A stretch of 64,000 nucleotides of DNA from Frateuria_A sp035943815 (GCF_035943815.1 NZ_DASZBU010000009.1:1-64000), one strand, 5' to 3'; positions 9,240 through 18,552 are shown, counted from the first letter of the stretch. The notes: generated from the sequence alone by a model not told the origin. Made by a program: numbers and translations.

Positions 9240-10151
9240 CTAGGTTTCAGGCAGCCAATCGCGCGGCTTGAGGTAATCCTCCAGCCGCGCCTCCGGCGAG
9301 CCGGCTTCGGGCGCATAGGCGTACTCGAAGCGCACGCGCGGGGGCAAGCTCATAAGGATCGACTCGGTGCGCCCGCCCGACTGGAGCCCGAAGAGCGTGC
9401 CGCGGTCATAGACCAGGTTGAATTCCACGTAGCGGCCGCGCCGGTACAACTGGAACTCGCGTTCGCGGTCGCCCCAGGGCGTGTCGCGGCGACGCTGCAC
9501 GATCGGCAGGTAGGCATCGAGGAAGCCCTGGCCGACGCCGCGGGTAAAGGCGAAGCAGCGCTCGAAGCCGCCCTCGTTCAGGTCGTCGTAGAACAGCCCG
9601 CCGACGCCGCGCGTCTCGGCACGATGCTTCAGATAGAAGTACTCGTCGCACCAGCGTTTGTAGCGTGGATAGAGGTCGGTCCCGTAGGGCGCGCACAGGT
9701 CACGTGCGACCGTGTGCCAATGCTGCACGTCTTCATCGAACGGGTAGTACGGGGTCAGGTCAAAGCCGCCACCGAACCACCACACCGGTTCCACGCCTTC
9801 CTTGCTCGCCTCGAAATAGCGCACGTTGGCATGCGTGGTGGGCACGTACGGATTCTTCGGATGCAGTACCAGCGAGACGCCGGTCGCGATGAAGCTGCCG
9901 CCGGCCAGCTCCGGCCGGTGCGCGGTCGCGCTGGGCGGCAGGGTGTGGCCGCTGACGCGCGAGAAGTTGACGCCGGCCTGCTCGAACAGCGCGCCGTCGC
10001 GCAGCACGCGGGTACGGCCGCCGCCTCCGGCTTCGCGGGTCCAGCGATCCTCGACGAAGCATGCCGTGCCATCGAGGGTTTCGAGTGCGCTACAGATGCG
10101 GTCCTGCAGTTCGCGCAGGAAGGTTTCGGCCTGGTCGGCTTGCTGGCTCAT
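9240..10151 (-). CDS. hemF: Oxygen-dependent coproporphyrinogen III oxidase
   Basis: Decarboxylates coproporphyrinogen III to protoporphyrinogen IX using oxygen, a late step of haem synthesis. The 303-residue protein is the normal length and shows the conserved WWFGGGFDLTPYYPF, HWH, YLKHRAETRGVGGLFYDDL and GRYVEFNLVYDRGT blocks. It stands alone, convergent with the VNG-repeat gene. The 80 bp upstream before the transposase remnant hold its promoter, though no clear boxes were seen. Confidence 0.97.
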   Translation of the reverse strand: MSQQADQAETFLRELQDRICSALETLDGTACFVEDRWTREAGGGGRTRVLRDGALFEQAGVNFSRVSGHTLPPSATAHRPELAGGSFIATGVSLVLHPKNPYVPTTHANVRYFEASKEGVEPVWWFGGGFDLTPYYPFDEDVQHWHTVARDLCAPYGTDLYPRYKRWCDEYFYLKHRAETRGVGGLFYDDLNEGGFERCFAFTRGVGQGFLDAYLPIVQRRRDTPWGDREREFQLYRRGRYVEFNLVYDRGTLFGLQSGGRTESILMSLPPRVRFEYAYAPEAGSPEARLEDYLKPRDWLPET

Positions 10152-10231
10152 CGGGCATCCGCAAAACGCAATGCACAGAGCTTAACAAGCTCGCCCGCGC
10201 CGGCGCTGCGGCGCGACGACGCGGGCGCGAT

Positions 10232-10525
10232 CTAGCTGTGCAAAGCCAGCACGTTGTTCAGTGGAATGCGCGAGATGGGTGGGCGGTAGCCAAGGGTGGC
10301 ATGCGGTCGATACCAGTTGGTGCAGCCAAGGCCTGAGGGCGCGGGTGCGCTGTTCGGAGTCAGCGTAAGAGCTGGCGTAGGACCACTCGCGCAGGCTGGT
10401 TTGCACCAGGCGTTCGGCCTTGCCGTTGGTGGGGGCCTGTAGGGTCGAGTACGCAGGTGGCGCATGCCGAGCCGGCGGACGAGGCGGCGGAAGCCGCGTG
10501 ACTTGTAGCAGTCACCGTTGTCGGT
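10232..10525 (-). pseudogene. IS481-family transposase remnant, frameshifted
   Basis: On the minus strand the frame reads TDNGDCYKSRGFRRL...RHLRTRPYR, then continues in another frame as NGKAERLVQTSLREWSYASS...RPWLH, then returns to the first as NWYRPHATLGYRPPISR and ends LALHS-stop. Together these match the C-terminal third of an IS481 transposase. There is one frameshift in a C-run and a second after WLH. The N-terminal two thirds is missing. The element is dead and sits directly upstream of the pigment cluster. The 180 bp between it and the ketosynthase gene (10526-10706) hold no gene I can support. Confidence 0.8.
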
Positions 10526-10706
10526 CGCGCCGGCGGATTGCGAGGACGGAAGCGGCCACGGCATCGTGGATCGAGAGGGAGCCGCGAGTGTGCGCAGGCA
10601 GCTGCGCCACCGCATTCATGCACGCTTCCCTCACCTGCCTGAACAAGCGGCCGCCACCGTGTAAGCGAGGCTAGGCAAGGTCGTGCACCGCCGCTAGGCT
10701 GGCTCG

Positions 10707-11912
10707 ATGCCGCAACCGATCTCCCCGCTCGCGATCTCTGCTTTTACCGCCACCTCCGCCGTGGGCCGAGGCCTCGAGGGCCATCGCCAGGCCTTGCAGG
10801 ACGCCCGCTCCGGCCTGCGTGCCAATGATTTCAGCCAGGTCGCGCTGGCGTGCTGGGTGGGGCGTGTGGAGGGTCTGGAAGAAGCGCCGCTGCCGGTCGC
10901 CCTGGCGGCGTGGGAGTGCCGCAACAATCGGCTCGCCTGGTTGGGCCTGAACCAGGACGGTTTCCTCGATGCCGTGCGCTCGGTGCGCGAACGCTATGGC
11001 GCCAGCCGCGTGGCGCTGCTGCTGGGCACGTCCACCGCCAGCATCGGTGCCACCGAGGAGGCTTACCGCCGACTCGATCCCGATGGCGGTTTTCCGCAGG
11101 ACATGCTGCGCCGGCCGATTCACACGCCACATTCGCTTGCCGGATTCGTCGCCGAAGCGCTGGCGCTCGAAGGCCCGTGCCTGACCGTGTCCACGGCGTG
11201 TTCCTCCAGCGCCAAGGTGTTCGCCAGCGCCGAGCGGATGATCCGCCTGGGGTTGGTGGACGCCGCGGTGGTCGGCGGCGTGGATACCCTGTGCGAGAGC
11301 GTGCTGTTCGGCTTCAACGCGCTGGAACTGGTTTCGCGCGCGCCGTGCCGCCCGTTCGACCGCGCCCGCGACGGCATCTCGATCGGCGAGGCAGCCGGCT
11401 TCGCGCTGCTCGAGCGCGTCGACGCCGCGCCCCGTGCGCTGCGTCTCCTCGGCTACGGCGAAGCCAGCGATGCCCACCACATGTCCACGCCCCATCCCGA
11501 GGGCCTGGGCGCCGAGATCGCGCTGCACGATGCGCTCGCGCGCGCCGGCATCGAGCCTGCGCGGGTCGACTACATCAATCTGCACGGCACCGCGAGCTTG
11601 AAGAACGATGAAGTGGAGGCGGCACTGATCGCCCGCGCCTTCCCGCCGTCGACGCGGGCCAGCAGCACCAAGGGCTTCACCGGCCACACGCTCGGTGCCG
11701 CCGGCATCCTCGAGGCGGTGATCACCTTGCTGGCGCTGGACCACGGCCTGGTGCCGGGCAACCTCGGAGGCGCCGACCCGGATCCCGCCTGCGGCCCGCA
11801 GTTCGCCTGGCACAACGAGGCGCGGGCGGTCGAGGTGGCGCTCAGCAACTCGTTCGGCTTCGGCGGCAACAACGCCTGTCTGGCTTTTGCCCGCGCGGAT
11901 CGCCGCGCATGA
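10707..11912 (+). CDS. Beta-ketoacyl-ACP synthase of a xanthomonadin/aryl-polyene cluster
   Basis: A 401-residue FabF-type condensing enzyme with the catalytic triad in place: Cys165 in VSTACSSS, His293 in NLHGTAS and His327 in KGFTGHTLG. In aryl-polyene systems this subunit (ApeO type) pairs with a chain-length factor to extend an aryl starter with malonyl units. The next gene, which overlaps it by four bases (ATGA), encodes exactly such a partner. It begins the rightward arm of the pigment cluster. The Shine-Dalgarno sequence is weak. A role in primary fatty-acid synthesis is unlikely given the context. Confidence 0.9.
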   Translation: MPQPISPLAISAFTATSAVGRGLEGHRQALQDARSGLRANDFSQVALACWVGRVEGLEEAPLPVALAAWECRNNRLAWLGLNQDGFLDAVRSVRERYGASRVALLLGTSTASIGATEEAYRRLDPDGGFPQDMLRRPIHTPHSLAGFVAEALALEGPCLTVSTACSSSAKVFASAERMIRLGLVDAAVVGGVDTLCESVLFGFNALELVSRAPCRPFDRARDGISIGEAAGFALLERVDAAPRALRLLGYGEASDAHHMSTPHPEGLGAEIALHDALARAGIEPARVDYINLHGTASLKNDEVEAALIARAFPPSTRASSTKGFTGHTLGAAGILEAVITLLALDHGLVPGNLGGADPDPACGPQFAWHNEARAVEVALSNSFGFGGNNACLAFARADRRA

Positions 11913-12706
11913 GCCGGTTGCAGGTGTACGTCCAGGGCGTCGGCGTGTGGTCACCGCAGCTGGCCGATTTCGCCGCCCTGCGTGGCGCGCTCCGGGGCCA
12001 GGATGTGGCTCCGCCGCCCGCGCGTCCCCCGGCATCCCGGCTGCCGGCGAACGAGCGCCGGCGTGCGCCCGAGAGCGTGCTGCTGGCCATCGAGGTGGCC
12101 GACCAGGCGGTGGCCATGAGCGGTCTGGACGCGTCGACGCTGGCCTGCGTGTTCGCCTCCTCGCATGGCGACCAGCCGATCATGGACTACATGTGCGCGG
12201 TCCTCGCGACCGCGCCGGCGGAGCTTTCGCCGACGCGTTTCCACAACTCGGTGCATAACGCCCCCGCCGGCTACTGGACCATCGCCACCGGCTGCCATGC
12301 GCCCTCCAACGCGGTATGCGCGCAACAGGCCAGCTTCGGGGCCGGCCTGCTCGAAGCGGCCATCCTGGCCGTGGCCGATGCAAGGCCCGTGCTGCTGGTG
12401 TGCAGCGATACCGCCGGCAGCGGGCCGCTGACCGAAGTCACCGGTTGCGTCGCACCGTTCGCCTGCGCGCTGGTACTCGCACCGCAGCCGGGCGCCTCCA
12501 CGCTGGGCCGACTTGATCTGCACCTTTGTCCCGCTAGCATCGCCGGTGCATCGTCCGCAGCGGCGCTGCCGGCCACCTGGATGGCCAGCAGCCCATCGGC
12601 TTCGGCCTTGCCGCTGCTGGCGCTGCTGGCGCAGGGCACCGGCCGCTGCCGACTGATGGCGACCGGTTCGCTCGGCATGGAAGTTCAATTGGAGGAATGC
12701 GCTTGA
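11909..12706 (+). CDS. Beta-ketoacyl synthase chain-length-factor subunit
   Basis: A 265-residue truncated ketosynthase-like protein (family of the N-terminal beta-ketoacyl synthase-like domain, ApeC type). It keeps the thiolase-fold landmarks NSVHNAPAGYWTI and SFGAGLLEAAI but lacks the TACSSS nucleophile motif and the C-terminal histidines, so it should not catalyse condensation alone. In aryl-polyene clusters it forms a heterodimer with the upstream ketosynthase and sets chain length. Its ATGA overlap with that gene indicates coupled, roughly equimolar translation. Confidence 0.85.
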   Translation: MSRLQVYVQGVGVWSPQLADFAALRGALRGQDVAPPPARPPASRLPANERRRAPESVLLAIEVADQAVAMSGLDASTLACVFASSHGDQPIMDYMCAVLATAPAELSPTRFHNSVHNAPAGYWTIATGCHAPSNAVCAQQASFGAGLLEAAILAVADARPVLLVCSDTAGSGPLTEVTGCVAPFACALVLAPQPGASTLGRLDLHLCPASIAGASSAAALPATWMASSPSASALPLLALLAQGTGRCRLMATGSLGMEVQLEECA

Positions 12707-13500
12707 AACCGACTTCGCCGCGTTGGTGCGTACTCATCCCTTGCCTCAACGAAGAGGCGGCGATCGAGCAGGTGGTCACCTCGGTGCTGGCGCTGAATGT
12801 GCCGGTGATCGTCATCGACGACGGCTCGGACGACCGCACGCCACAGATCGTAGGAGCCCTGCCGGTCACCTTGCTGCGCCACCCGGTGCGCCGCGGCAAG
12901 GGCGAGGCGCTGCGCCACGGTTTCCGCGAGGCGCTCAGGCAGGGCTTCGATGCCGTGGTGACGATGGATGGCGATGGCCAGCACCTGGCCGCTGACGTGC
13001 CGCGCATCGTCGCTGCGGCACAGCGCTATCCCGACCACATCGTGATCGGCGCGCGCCTGCTCGAACGCGAGCAGCAGCCCAAAGGCCGCCGCCGCGCCAA
13101 CGCGGTGGCCGACTGGGGCATCTCCTGGGGCTGTGGCCTGCCGGTAGCCGATACCCAGAGCGGCCAGCGCTGGTACCCACGCGCCGCGCTGGAACTGGTC
13201 GACCTGCCGGCGGAAAACTTCGTGTTCGAGGCGGCCATCCTGATCGCCGCCTGCCGCGAAAAGGGCCTGGGCGTGGTGTCGGTACCGATCGCCTCGCGCT
13301 ACCAGGGAGAGTTCCGGCTCAGCCATTTCAGTCCGGTGCGCGACGTGGTGCGCATCACCGCCTACACCATCGGCCGGGTGATGCATTACGGCAGCATCCT
13401 CGCCAGCTATCGGCGTTCGCACGAAGGGCCGCCAACGGTGATCGACGACGAAGGGCTGCTCGCGGTGGAAGCCGGCGAACCGGCGCGCCTGATTCGCTGA
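12697..13500 (+). CDS. Family 2 glycosyltransferase of the pigment cluster
   Basis: A 267-residue GT-A enzyme: WCVLIPCLNEEAAIEQVV is the nucleotide-sugar binding strand, VIDDGSDD and TMDGDGQH provide the acidic metal-binding positions. It has no clear transmembrane segments. In related clusters such enzymes modify the pigment head group or its lipid anchor; the acceptor here is unknown. The ATG at 12697 sits almost on top of GGAGG. A TTG at 12703, whose last two bases form the first two of the upstream TGA stop, is better spaced (7 nt) and may be the true start. Confidence 0.85.
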   Translation: MRLKPTSPRWCVLIPCLNEEAAIEQVVTSVLALNVPVIVIDDGSDDRTPQIVGALPVTLLRHPVRRGKGEALRHGFREALRQGFDAVVTMDGDGQHLAADVPRIVAAAQRYPDHIVIGARLLEREQQPKGRRRANAVADWGISWGCGLPVADTQSGQRWYPRAALELVDLPAENFVFEAAILIAACREKGLGVVSVPIASRYQGEFRLSHFSPVRDVVRITAYTIGRVMHYGSILASYRRSHEGPPTVIDDEGLLAVEAGEPARLIR

Positions 13501-13521
13501 CGCAGCCGAGGTCGGGCGCGT

Positions 13522-14259
13522 TCAGGCCATGCCGCCGTTGACGCCGATGATCTGGCCGTTGACGTAGCCGGCTGCCTCCGAGCAAAGAAAGGCGACCAGC
13601 GCGGCCACCTCTTCCGGGCGGCCGGCCCGCTGCGCTGGCACCATTTCGCGGATGCGCTCCAGCGGGAAGCACTCGCCGGCCATGCGCCCCTCGATGATGC
13701 CCGGTGCCACCACGTTCGCAGTGATGCCGCGCGAGGCCATCTCGCGCGCCAGCGACTTCACCGCACCGTGCAGACCGGCCTTGGCCGCCGCGTAGTTGGC
13801 CTGGCCGCGGTTGCCGAGCTGGCCGGCCACTGAGCCGACCGCCACCACCCGTCCGAAGCGCGCCCGCGCCATCGGCAGCAGCAGCGGCTGGACCACATGG
13901 AAGAAGCCATGCAGCGAGACGTCGATGACCCCGTGCCATTGCTCCACGGCCATGCCCGCCATCGGCGCGTCGGCGTGCACGCCGGCGTTGCTGACCACCG
14001 CGTGGATCGGGCCGTCGAGCAGGAGCGTTTCCACGGCATGCCGCGTGGCCGATGCGTCGGCGACGTCGAACGCGATCGCCCTTGCCTCCCCGCCATGACC
14101 GCGGATGGCCGATACCACGGCCTCGGCGCGCGCCGGCTCACTGTATGCGTGAACGATCACCTGGTAGCCGGCCGCCGCCAGCGCGTGGCATATCGCGCTG
14201 CCCAGGTCGCCGCTGCCACCGGTGACCAGCGCGCGGCGGAGTGCGGGTTTCGTGCTCAT
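13522..14259 (-). CDS. FabG-like SDR 3-ketoacyl-ACP reductase
   Basis: A 245-residue short-chain dehydrogenase with the NADPH-binding TGGSGDLG (14-21), the SNAG motif, catalytic Ser143 and the Y156-x3-K160 pair in NYAAAKAG. In the pigment pathway it would reduce each beta-keto intermediate on the ACP before dehydration (ApeQ type). It is the last gene of the leftward arm and overlaps the preceding dehydratase gene by ATGA. It is convergent with the glycosyltransferase gene, 21 bp apart, with no obvious terminator between. Confidence 0.9.
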   Translation of the reverse strand: MSTKPALRRALVTGGSGDLGSAICHALAAAGYQVIVHAYSEPARAEAVVSAIRGHGGEARAIAFDVADASATRHAVETLLLDGPIHAVVSNAGVHADAPMAGMAVEQWHGVIDVSLHGFFHVVQPLLLPMARARFGRVVAVGSVAGQLGNRGQANYAAAKAGLHGAVKSLAREMASRGITANVVAPGIIEGRMAGECFPLERIREMVPAQRAGRPEEVAALVAFLCSEAAGYVNGQIIGVNGGMA

Positions 14260-14696
14260 GGAAGGGCCTCGTCAGGATGGATCACCGCCGCGCGGCCACT
14301 GGCAAGCACGCGGCCGGCCTGTTCCACGCGGAAGGCGTACTGGGCGCCGGCATCGTCGGCGTACATGCAATGCGAATGGACGTCCAGGCGTCCGCCCGGT
14401 GATACGTATTCGATCGCCAGGGCGACCTCGCGCAGGCTGACCAGCAGGCCCGGTCGCATCCTCTCGATGCCGCGCGCACGAGCCAGCAACGCGCCGTGCA
14501 CGGCCATCGCCTGTGCGCCGAACTCGACCAGGTGCACCGCGTGCAGGCCGTGCGGCCCGCGCAGCGGATGGTCCGCGCGCGCATGTCCGTCGCTGCAGGC
14601 GTGGACGGTGTGTTCGTCCCAGGCCAGCACGGCATCGAGCAGGCACATGTCGCCGGCATGCGGGATCAGGTGCGCCCAGTCACTTTTCGGCAGCAT
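14256..14696 (-). CDS. ApeP-type hotdog 3-hydroxyacyl-ACP dehydratase
   Basis: A 146-residue hotdog-fold protein beginning MLPKSDWAHLIPHAGDMCLLD, the N-terminal pattern of ApeP-type dehydratases, with His13 as likely catalytic residue and the central helix HAVHLVEFGAQAMAVHGAL. In aryl-polyene synthesis ApeI and ApeP partner to form the polyene double bonds; the ApeI-like partner is encoded 3.9 kb upstream in the same operon. It overlaps the exporter gene by 17 bp and the reductase gene by 4 bp. Confidence 0.85.
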   Translation of the reverse strand: MLPKSDWAHLIPHAGDMCLLDAVLAWDEHTVHACSDGHARADHPLRGPHGLHAVHLVEFGAQAMAVHGALLARARGIERMRPGLLVSLREVALAIEYVSPGGRLDVHSHCMYADDAGAQYAFRVEQAGRVLASGRAAVIHPDEALP

Positions 14697-17040
14697 CGTC
14701 GGCGGGCGCGTGCGGCGCCATCAGGATGGAAAGGCAGAAATGGAAGGCCACGCCCAGGCTGACCGTCAGCCCGATCGCGCGCAGCACAGGAATCGTCGCC
14801 CAGGCCAGCATGCCGAACACCAGCAGCGCCGAGAGCACGCAGACCAGCGTGGCATGCAGCGTGCGCCGCTGCTCGGCCGCATCGCCCGTGTCGCGCTCGA
14901 AGAACAGCGCATAGTGCAGGCCCAGTCCGGCGGCAAGGATCAGCGCGACCAGGTGGAACAGGGAAACCTCCACGCCGGCCACGCGCTCGACCGCCAGCAC
15001 CAGGAAGGTCGCCAGCGTCATCGGCGCCAGCACGTGCCAGGCGCGGCGCAGGCTGCGCAAGGCCAGGCCGATGGTCAGCACCAGCAACGCCGCGGCGGCC
15101 AACAAGGCTTGCAGGATGCGGGTGCGGTAGGCGACCACCAACGATTCGGCGGCCTCCTTAAGGTCGAGCACGCTCACGGCGCCGCCGCTGCCCTGGGCAA
15201 GCGCTGCGAGTGCCGCCGCATCATGCACGCCGCTGACCGTGCCCAGGCCCAGCCAGCGGCCGTCGCGCTGGATTAACATCGCGGCCAGGCGCTGGCCGAG
15301 CGGACTGGCGGCGAACGCCTTGGGCGTGAGCGGCGGCAGCGTACGCGCGGTTTCCACGTCGGTCACGAAGGGCGCGAACAGCCCACTGCGGAACGGCAGG
15401 CCCTCGGTGGCCTGCGCGAGCGCATGCTCCAGCGTGGCGCGATCGGGCAACTTCTGCTGGCGTGCGCGCTGGGTCGCGACGCTGGGCAGGTAGCGCGAAG
15501 GCAGCTCGATCGCATCGACGGCGTGCTGCGCGATCAACCTGTCCGCCTTCGGCTGCAGCCGCTCGGACAGCGCTAGCACCGCGTCGGGCGTGGCCGCTTC
15601 CAGTGTCAGCAGGTAGCGCACGTCCGGCGCGCCCAGCGCCGCGCGCAGGCGGGCGTCGCGTTGCAGCAGGTCGGTCGGCAGCGGGGTCAGCGCGGCCAGG
15701 TCGTTCTGCCAGAACGGCCCGCGCGAGAGCCCCAGCATGCCCACGACGAGCGCGGCCACCAGCCAGGGTATCCAGCGCGGCCGCGGCAGCGCATCGACCG
15801 CCGTGCGCAGGCGCACGAGCCACGGCAGCGCGGCGACGTCGCGCACCCGCGCCGGCAGCAACTGGGGCAGCAGGTAGCGCGTGCTGAAGCCTGCCGCCAG
15901 CAGGCCGACGATCGTGAACACCGCCAGCTGCTTGAGGCCGTTGACGCCCGAGGCGTAGAAGGCCAGGTAGGCGATGCACGCCGAGGCGATCGCGGTGAGC
16001 AGCAGCGGCCACAGGTCGCGTACGCTCGCCACCGCATCCTCGCCGGCGCGACGGTGGCTCAACACGCGGATCGGGTATTCCTGCGCCACGCCGAGCAGGG
16101 TGAAGCCGAACGCCAGCGTGATGCCGTGGACTTGCGGGTACAGCAGCGTCAGTGCGGCGATGCCGGCCAGCGCGCCGCTGGCCACCGGCAGCGCGGCCAG
16201 CAGCAGCGAGCTCACGCTGCGGTAGGCCAGCAGCAGCAGCGCGATGAAGCCGATGGTGGAGATGCGGCCGATCCAGTCCGCCTGCTGGCGCGTCTGCGTG
16301 CTGGCGACGACGCTGAAGTAGCCAGGGCCCGATACGGTCAATCGGACCACCCTGCCGCCGGGCAGCGCGCGCAGTGCCGCTTCGATGCCGTCGATCGCCG
16401 CCCGCTGCGCGTCCGGGTCGAAGCCGACGGCCGCCGTCTGCACCAGCAACAGCGCCTCGCCTTGCGGCGAGAACCACACCCCCTCGCGCAGCTCCGGCGC
16501 GTTGGCCGGCGCCCAGCGCTGGGCGAGCTTGAGCACTTCAAGCGTCGGATCGCGCGGCAGCAGGTCCTTGAGCAGGCTCGCCGCCGGCGAGGACAGGTCA
16601 TCCAGCCGCTGCTCCAGTTCCTCGCGCAGGAACGGCGCGTCCAGCGTGTGCGTATCGAGCGTGGGTGAGAGCAGGTAGCGGTAGGGCAGCAGCTTCGCGT
16701 CGAGCGCAGTGAGGTCGAAACTGCCGTTGAGCACCTGCGTATAGCGAGCGTCGGGCTTGAGCCTCGCGGCCAGGTCCTGACTGAGCCTGGCGAGGCTGGC
16801 CTCGTCCGCGCCGGCGATCGCCAGCAGCAGCAGGCGCGAACCGGGGCCCTCGCCCACCTGCTCCATCAGCAGGCGCTGGTCGGGCGTGGTCGGCGCCGGC
16901 ATGAAGCTGCGCAGGTCGGTGCTGACGTGAAGCCGCTGCACCACCCACAGGCCGAGCAGGGCCAGCGCCAGCAGCCACGCGACGGCCAGCATGGCGACGC
17001 GTACGTGCCCCGGCGTGCCCGAGCTGCCGCGCATGCTCAT
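14680..17040 (-). CDS. MMPL/RND-type exporter of the pigment cluster
   Basis: A 786-residue inner-membrane protein with the MMPL layout: an N-terminal helix (VAMLAVAWLLALALLGLWVV), a large periplasmic domain, a bundle of about five helices, a second periplasmic domain and a final bundle, about 12 helices in all. Such exporters occur in nearly all xanthomonadin and aryl-polyene clusters and are thought to move the lipid-linked pigment toward the outer membrane. The start at 17040 (MSMRG) is chosen because its ATGA overlaps the stop of the LolA-like gene; a frame running further upstream is in the wrong phase for that gene. Confidence 0.9.
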   Translation of the reverse strand: MSMRGSSGTPGHVRVAMLAVAWLLALALLGLWVVQRLHVSTDLRSFMPAPTTPDQRLLMEQVGEGPGSRLLLLAIAGADEASLARLSQDLAARLKPDARYTQVLNGSFDLTALDAKLLPYRYLLSPTLDTHTLDAPFLREELEQRLDDLSSPAASLLKDLLPRDPTLEVLKLAQRWAPANAPELREGVWFSPQGEALLLVQTAAVGFDPDAQRAAIDGIEAALRALPGGRVVRLTVSGPGYFSVVASTQTRQQADWIGRISTIGFIALLLLAYRSVSSLLLAALPVASGALAGIAALTLLYPQVHGITLAFGFTLLGVAQEYPIRVLSHRRAGEDAVASVRDLWPLLLTAIASACIAYLAFYASGVNGLKQLAVFTIVGLLAAGFSTRYLLPQLLPARVRDVAALPWLVRLRTAVDALPRPRWIPWLVAALVVGMLGLSRGPFWQNDLAALTPLPTDLLQRDARLRAALGAPDVRYLLTLEAATPDAVLALSERLQPKADRLIAQHAVDAIELPSRYLPSVATQRARQQKLPDRATLEHALAQATEGLPFRSGLFAPFVTDVETARTLPPLTPKAFAASPLGQRLAAMLIQRDGRWLGLGTVSGVHDAAALAALAQGSGGAVSVLDLKEAAESLVVAYRTRILQALLAAAALLVLTIGLALRSLRRAWHVLAPMTLATFLVLAVERVAGVEVSLFHLVALILAAGLGLHYALFFERDTGDAAEQRRTLHATLVCVLSALLVFGMLAWATIPVLRAIGLTVSLGVAFHFCLSILMAPHAPADDAAEK

Positions 17041-17675
17041 CCGCCCTTGCAGAGCGCGGCGAGCGCCTCGCGGGTCGGCGCCGCCGGCATCTTCGCAGCC
17101 AGGCCGCCGAGCAGGTCGATGGCGACGTCGCCGTCGGCCTCCTGCATCCACATGCAGCGCGCTTGTCCGTTCTCGCCGTCGATGCGGATGCTGGCCACAG
17201 TACGCGCCACCGCGAGGTCGCGCGGCGTCAGGGTGAGCGACCAGGCGCCGTGCCCGTCGCCGCGGCGAGCGATCGCGAAGGCCCTGCGCAGACGGCTGGC
17301 GTCGCCACCGAGCAGGGCGACGAAGCTGTCGACCAGCACCTTAAGCTGCGGCGCTCGCTCCAGCGAGAAGCTGCGCTCGGCCTTGCCTTCGCGCTGCTGG
17401 TACACCTTGCCCCCGGTGATGCGCGCGGTTTCCGCGTGCGGCTTCTGCACGTGGCGTTCGAGGGTGTCCCCGCCCAGCCAGGCCAGCTCGCCGGAAACCA
17501 CCAATGGGCGGTCGAGCACCTGCATGAAGCGCGCCTCGGCAAACGCGGTACGCGCCGGCGCGGGGCGGCCGAGCTGGCTGATCAGCGCATCGGTGGCGTC
17601 AGGTGCCGATGCGCTCGCCGAGCAAGCCAGGGCCAGGGCGCACAGCAGTGCGCTGATCTTGCTGCCAGAAATCAT
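17037..17675 (-). CDS. LolA-like outer-membrane lipid carrier protein
   Basis: A 212-residue exported protein with signal peptide MISGSKISALLCALALACSASASA. The mature part looks like the LolA-like fold found in aryl-polyene clusters (segment FAEARFMQVLDRPLVVSGEL followed by beta-strand-rich sequence and a lone C-terminal Cys). Probable role: a periplasmic chaperone that carries the pigment glycolipid with the MMPL exporter encoded next. Its start lies 77 bp inside the acyltransferase gene, a longer overlap than elsewhere in this operon; the signal peptide supports this start. Confidence 0.75.
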   Translation of the reverse strand: MISGSKISALLCALALACSASASAPDATDALISQLGRPAPARTAFAEARFMQVLDRPLVVSGELAWLGGDTLERHVQKPHAETARITGGKVYQQREGKAERSFSLERAPQLKVLVDSFVALLGGDASRLRRAFAIARRGDGHGAWSLTLTPRDLAVARTVASIRIDGENGQARCMWMQEADGDVAIDLLGGLAAKMPAAPTREALAALCKGG

Positions 17676-18552
17676 AGAAGTTGAACCAGTTGTAGGGAGC
17701 CACGTGGACGTAATGCTCCAGTCGCTGGGCATAACGGGCGATGAGCGCGTCCAGCTCCGGGCCGCGGTTGTGGCGCGGGATGTCCACCCGGTCGGCCAGC
17801 GGTTCGAACACCAGCCGATAGCGCCGGCCGCCCAGGTACAGGCCGAAGCACAACACCACCGGCACCTTCAGCGAGTGCGCCAGCAACCAGGGCCCCACCG
17901 GGAACGGCGCGCTCTGGCCGAGGAAGGGAACATGCCGCAAGGTCTCGTGGGCGCGCCCGCGGTCGGCCAGCAAGGCCACCAGCGCACCGTGCTGGCAGGC
18001 CTCGTTGATGGCCAGGGTGATCGAGGTGCCGTCCTGCGAGGCGTCGATCACGCAGGCGCCCACTTCCGGCGCCAGCGCTTCGAGCAGTTCGGTCATCGCC
18101 GGGGTCTTCTGCTTGTCCAGCAGCACGCGCAGCGGCATGTCCGGGCGGCGCGCGCCGATCGCACGCAGCGCCTCGAAGCTTCCTTGGTGCGAGCCGAAGA
18201 GAAGCACGCCGCGGCCTAGTGCCAGCCGTTCGTCCAGCATCTCCAGACCGACGGTCTCGATCTCGAAGTCCTTTTCGCCGTGGGCGAGCAGGAAGATGCG
18301 GTCCATGGTCGTGGCCGCGAAGCAATGGATGTGACGCATCACTTGCCAAGACGACGCGCGGCGGCCGAACACCCGGCTCAGGTACGCGCGCGAGGCCGCC
18401 CGCTCGGGTCCCCGCCGCAGGAAGAAATAAAGCGTTATCGGATAGAGTAACAGCCGCCCGAACCGCCGCCCGCCATGCAGCGCGATGCTGCGAATCAGCC
18501 ACAGCGCGAAACGGCCGCCGCCCTCGGGCCGGCTTTGCCAATGATGATTCAT
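17599..18552 (-). CDS. LpxL/HtrB-like lysophospholipid acyltransferase
   Basis: A 317-residue member of the LpxL/HtrB acyltransferase family. It has an N-terminal membrane anchor region (LLLYPITLYFFLRRGP), the family segment LFGSHQGSFEALRA in place of the usual H-x4-D/E motif (here H-Q-G-S-F-E), and the C-terminal APYNWFNFYDFW typical of pigment-cluster members. Probable role: transfer of the polyene or another acyl chain onto a glycerolipid anchor. Its ATG overlaps the stop of the dehydratase gene (ATGA). Past residue 300 the sequence shares DNA with the LolA-like gene. Confidence 0.85.
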   Translation of the reverse strand: MNHHWQSRPEGGGRFALWLIRSIALHGGRRFGRLLLYPITLYFFLRRGPERAASRAYLSRVFGRRASSWQVMRHIHCFAATTMDRIFLLAHGEKDFEIETVGLEMLDERLALGRGVLLFGSHQGSFEALRAIGARRPDMPLRVLLDKQKTPAMTELLEALAPEVGACVIDASQDGTSITLAINEACQHGALVALLADRGRAHETLRHVPFLGQSAPFPVGPWLLAHSLKVPVVLCFGLYLGGRRYRLVFEPLADRVDIPRHNRGPELDALIARYAQRLEHYVHVAPYNWFNFYDFWQQDQRTAVRPGPGLLGERIGT

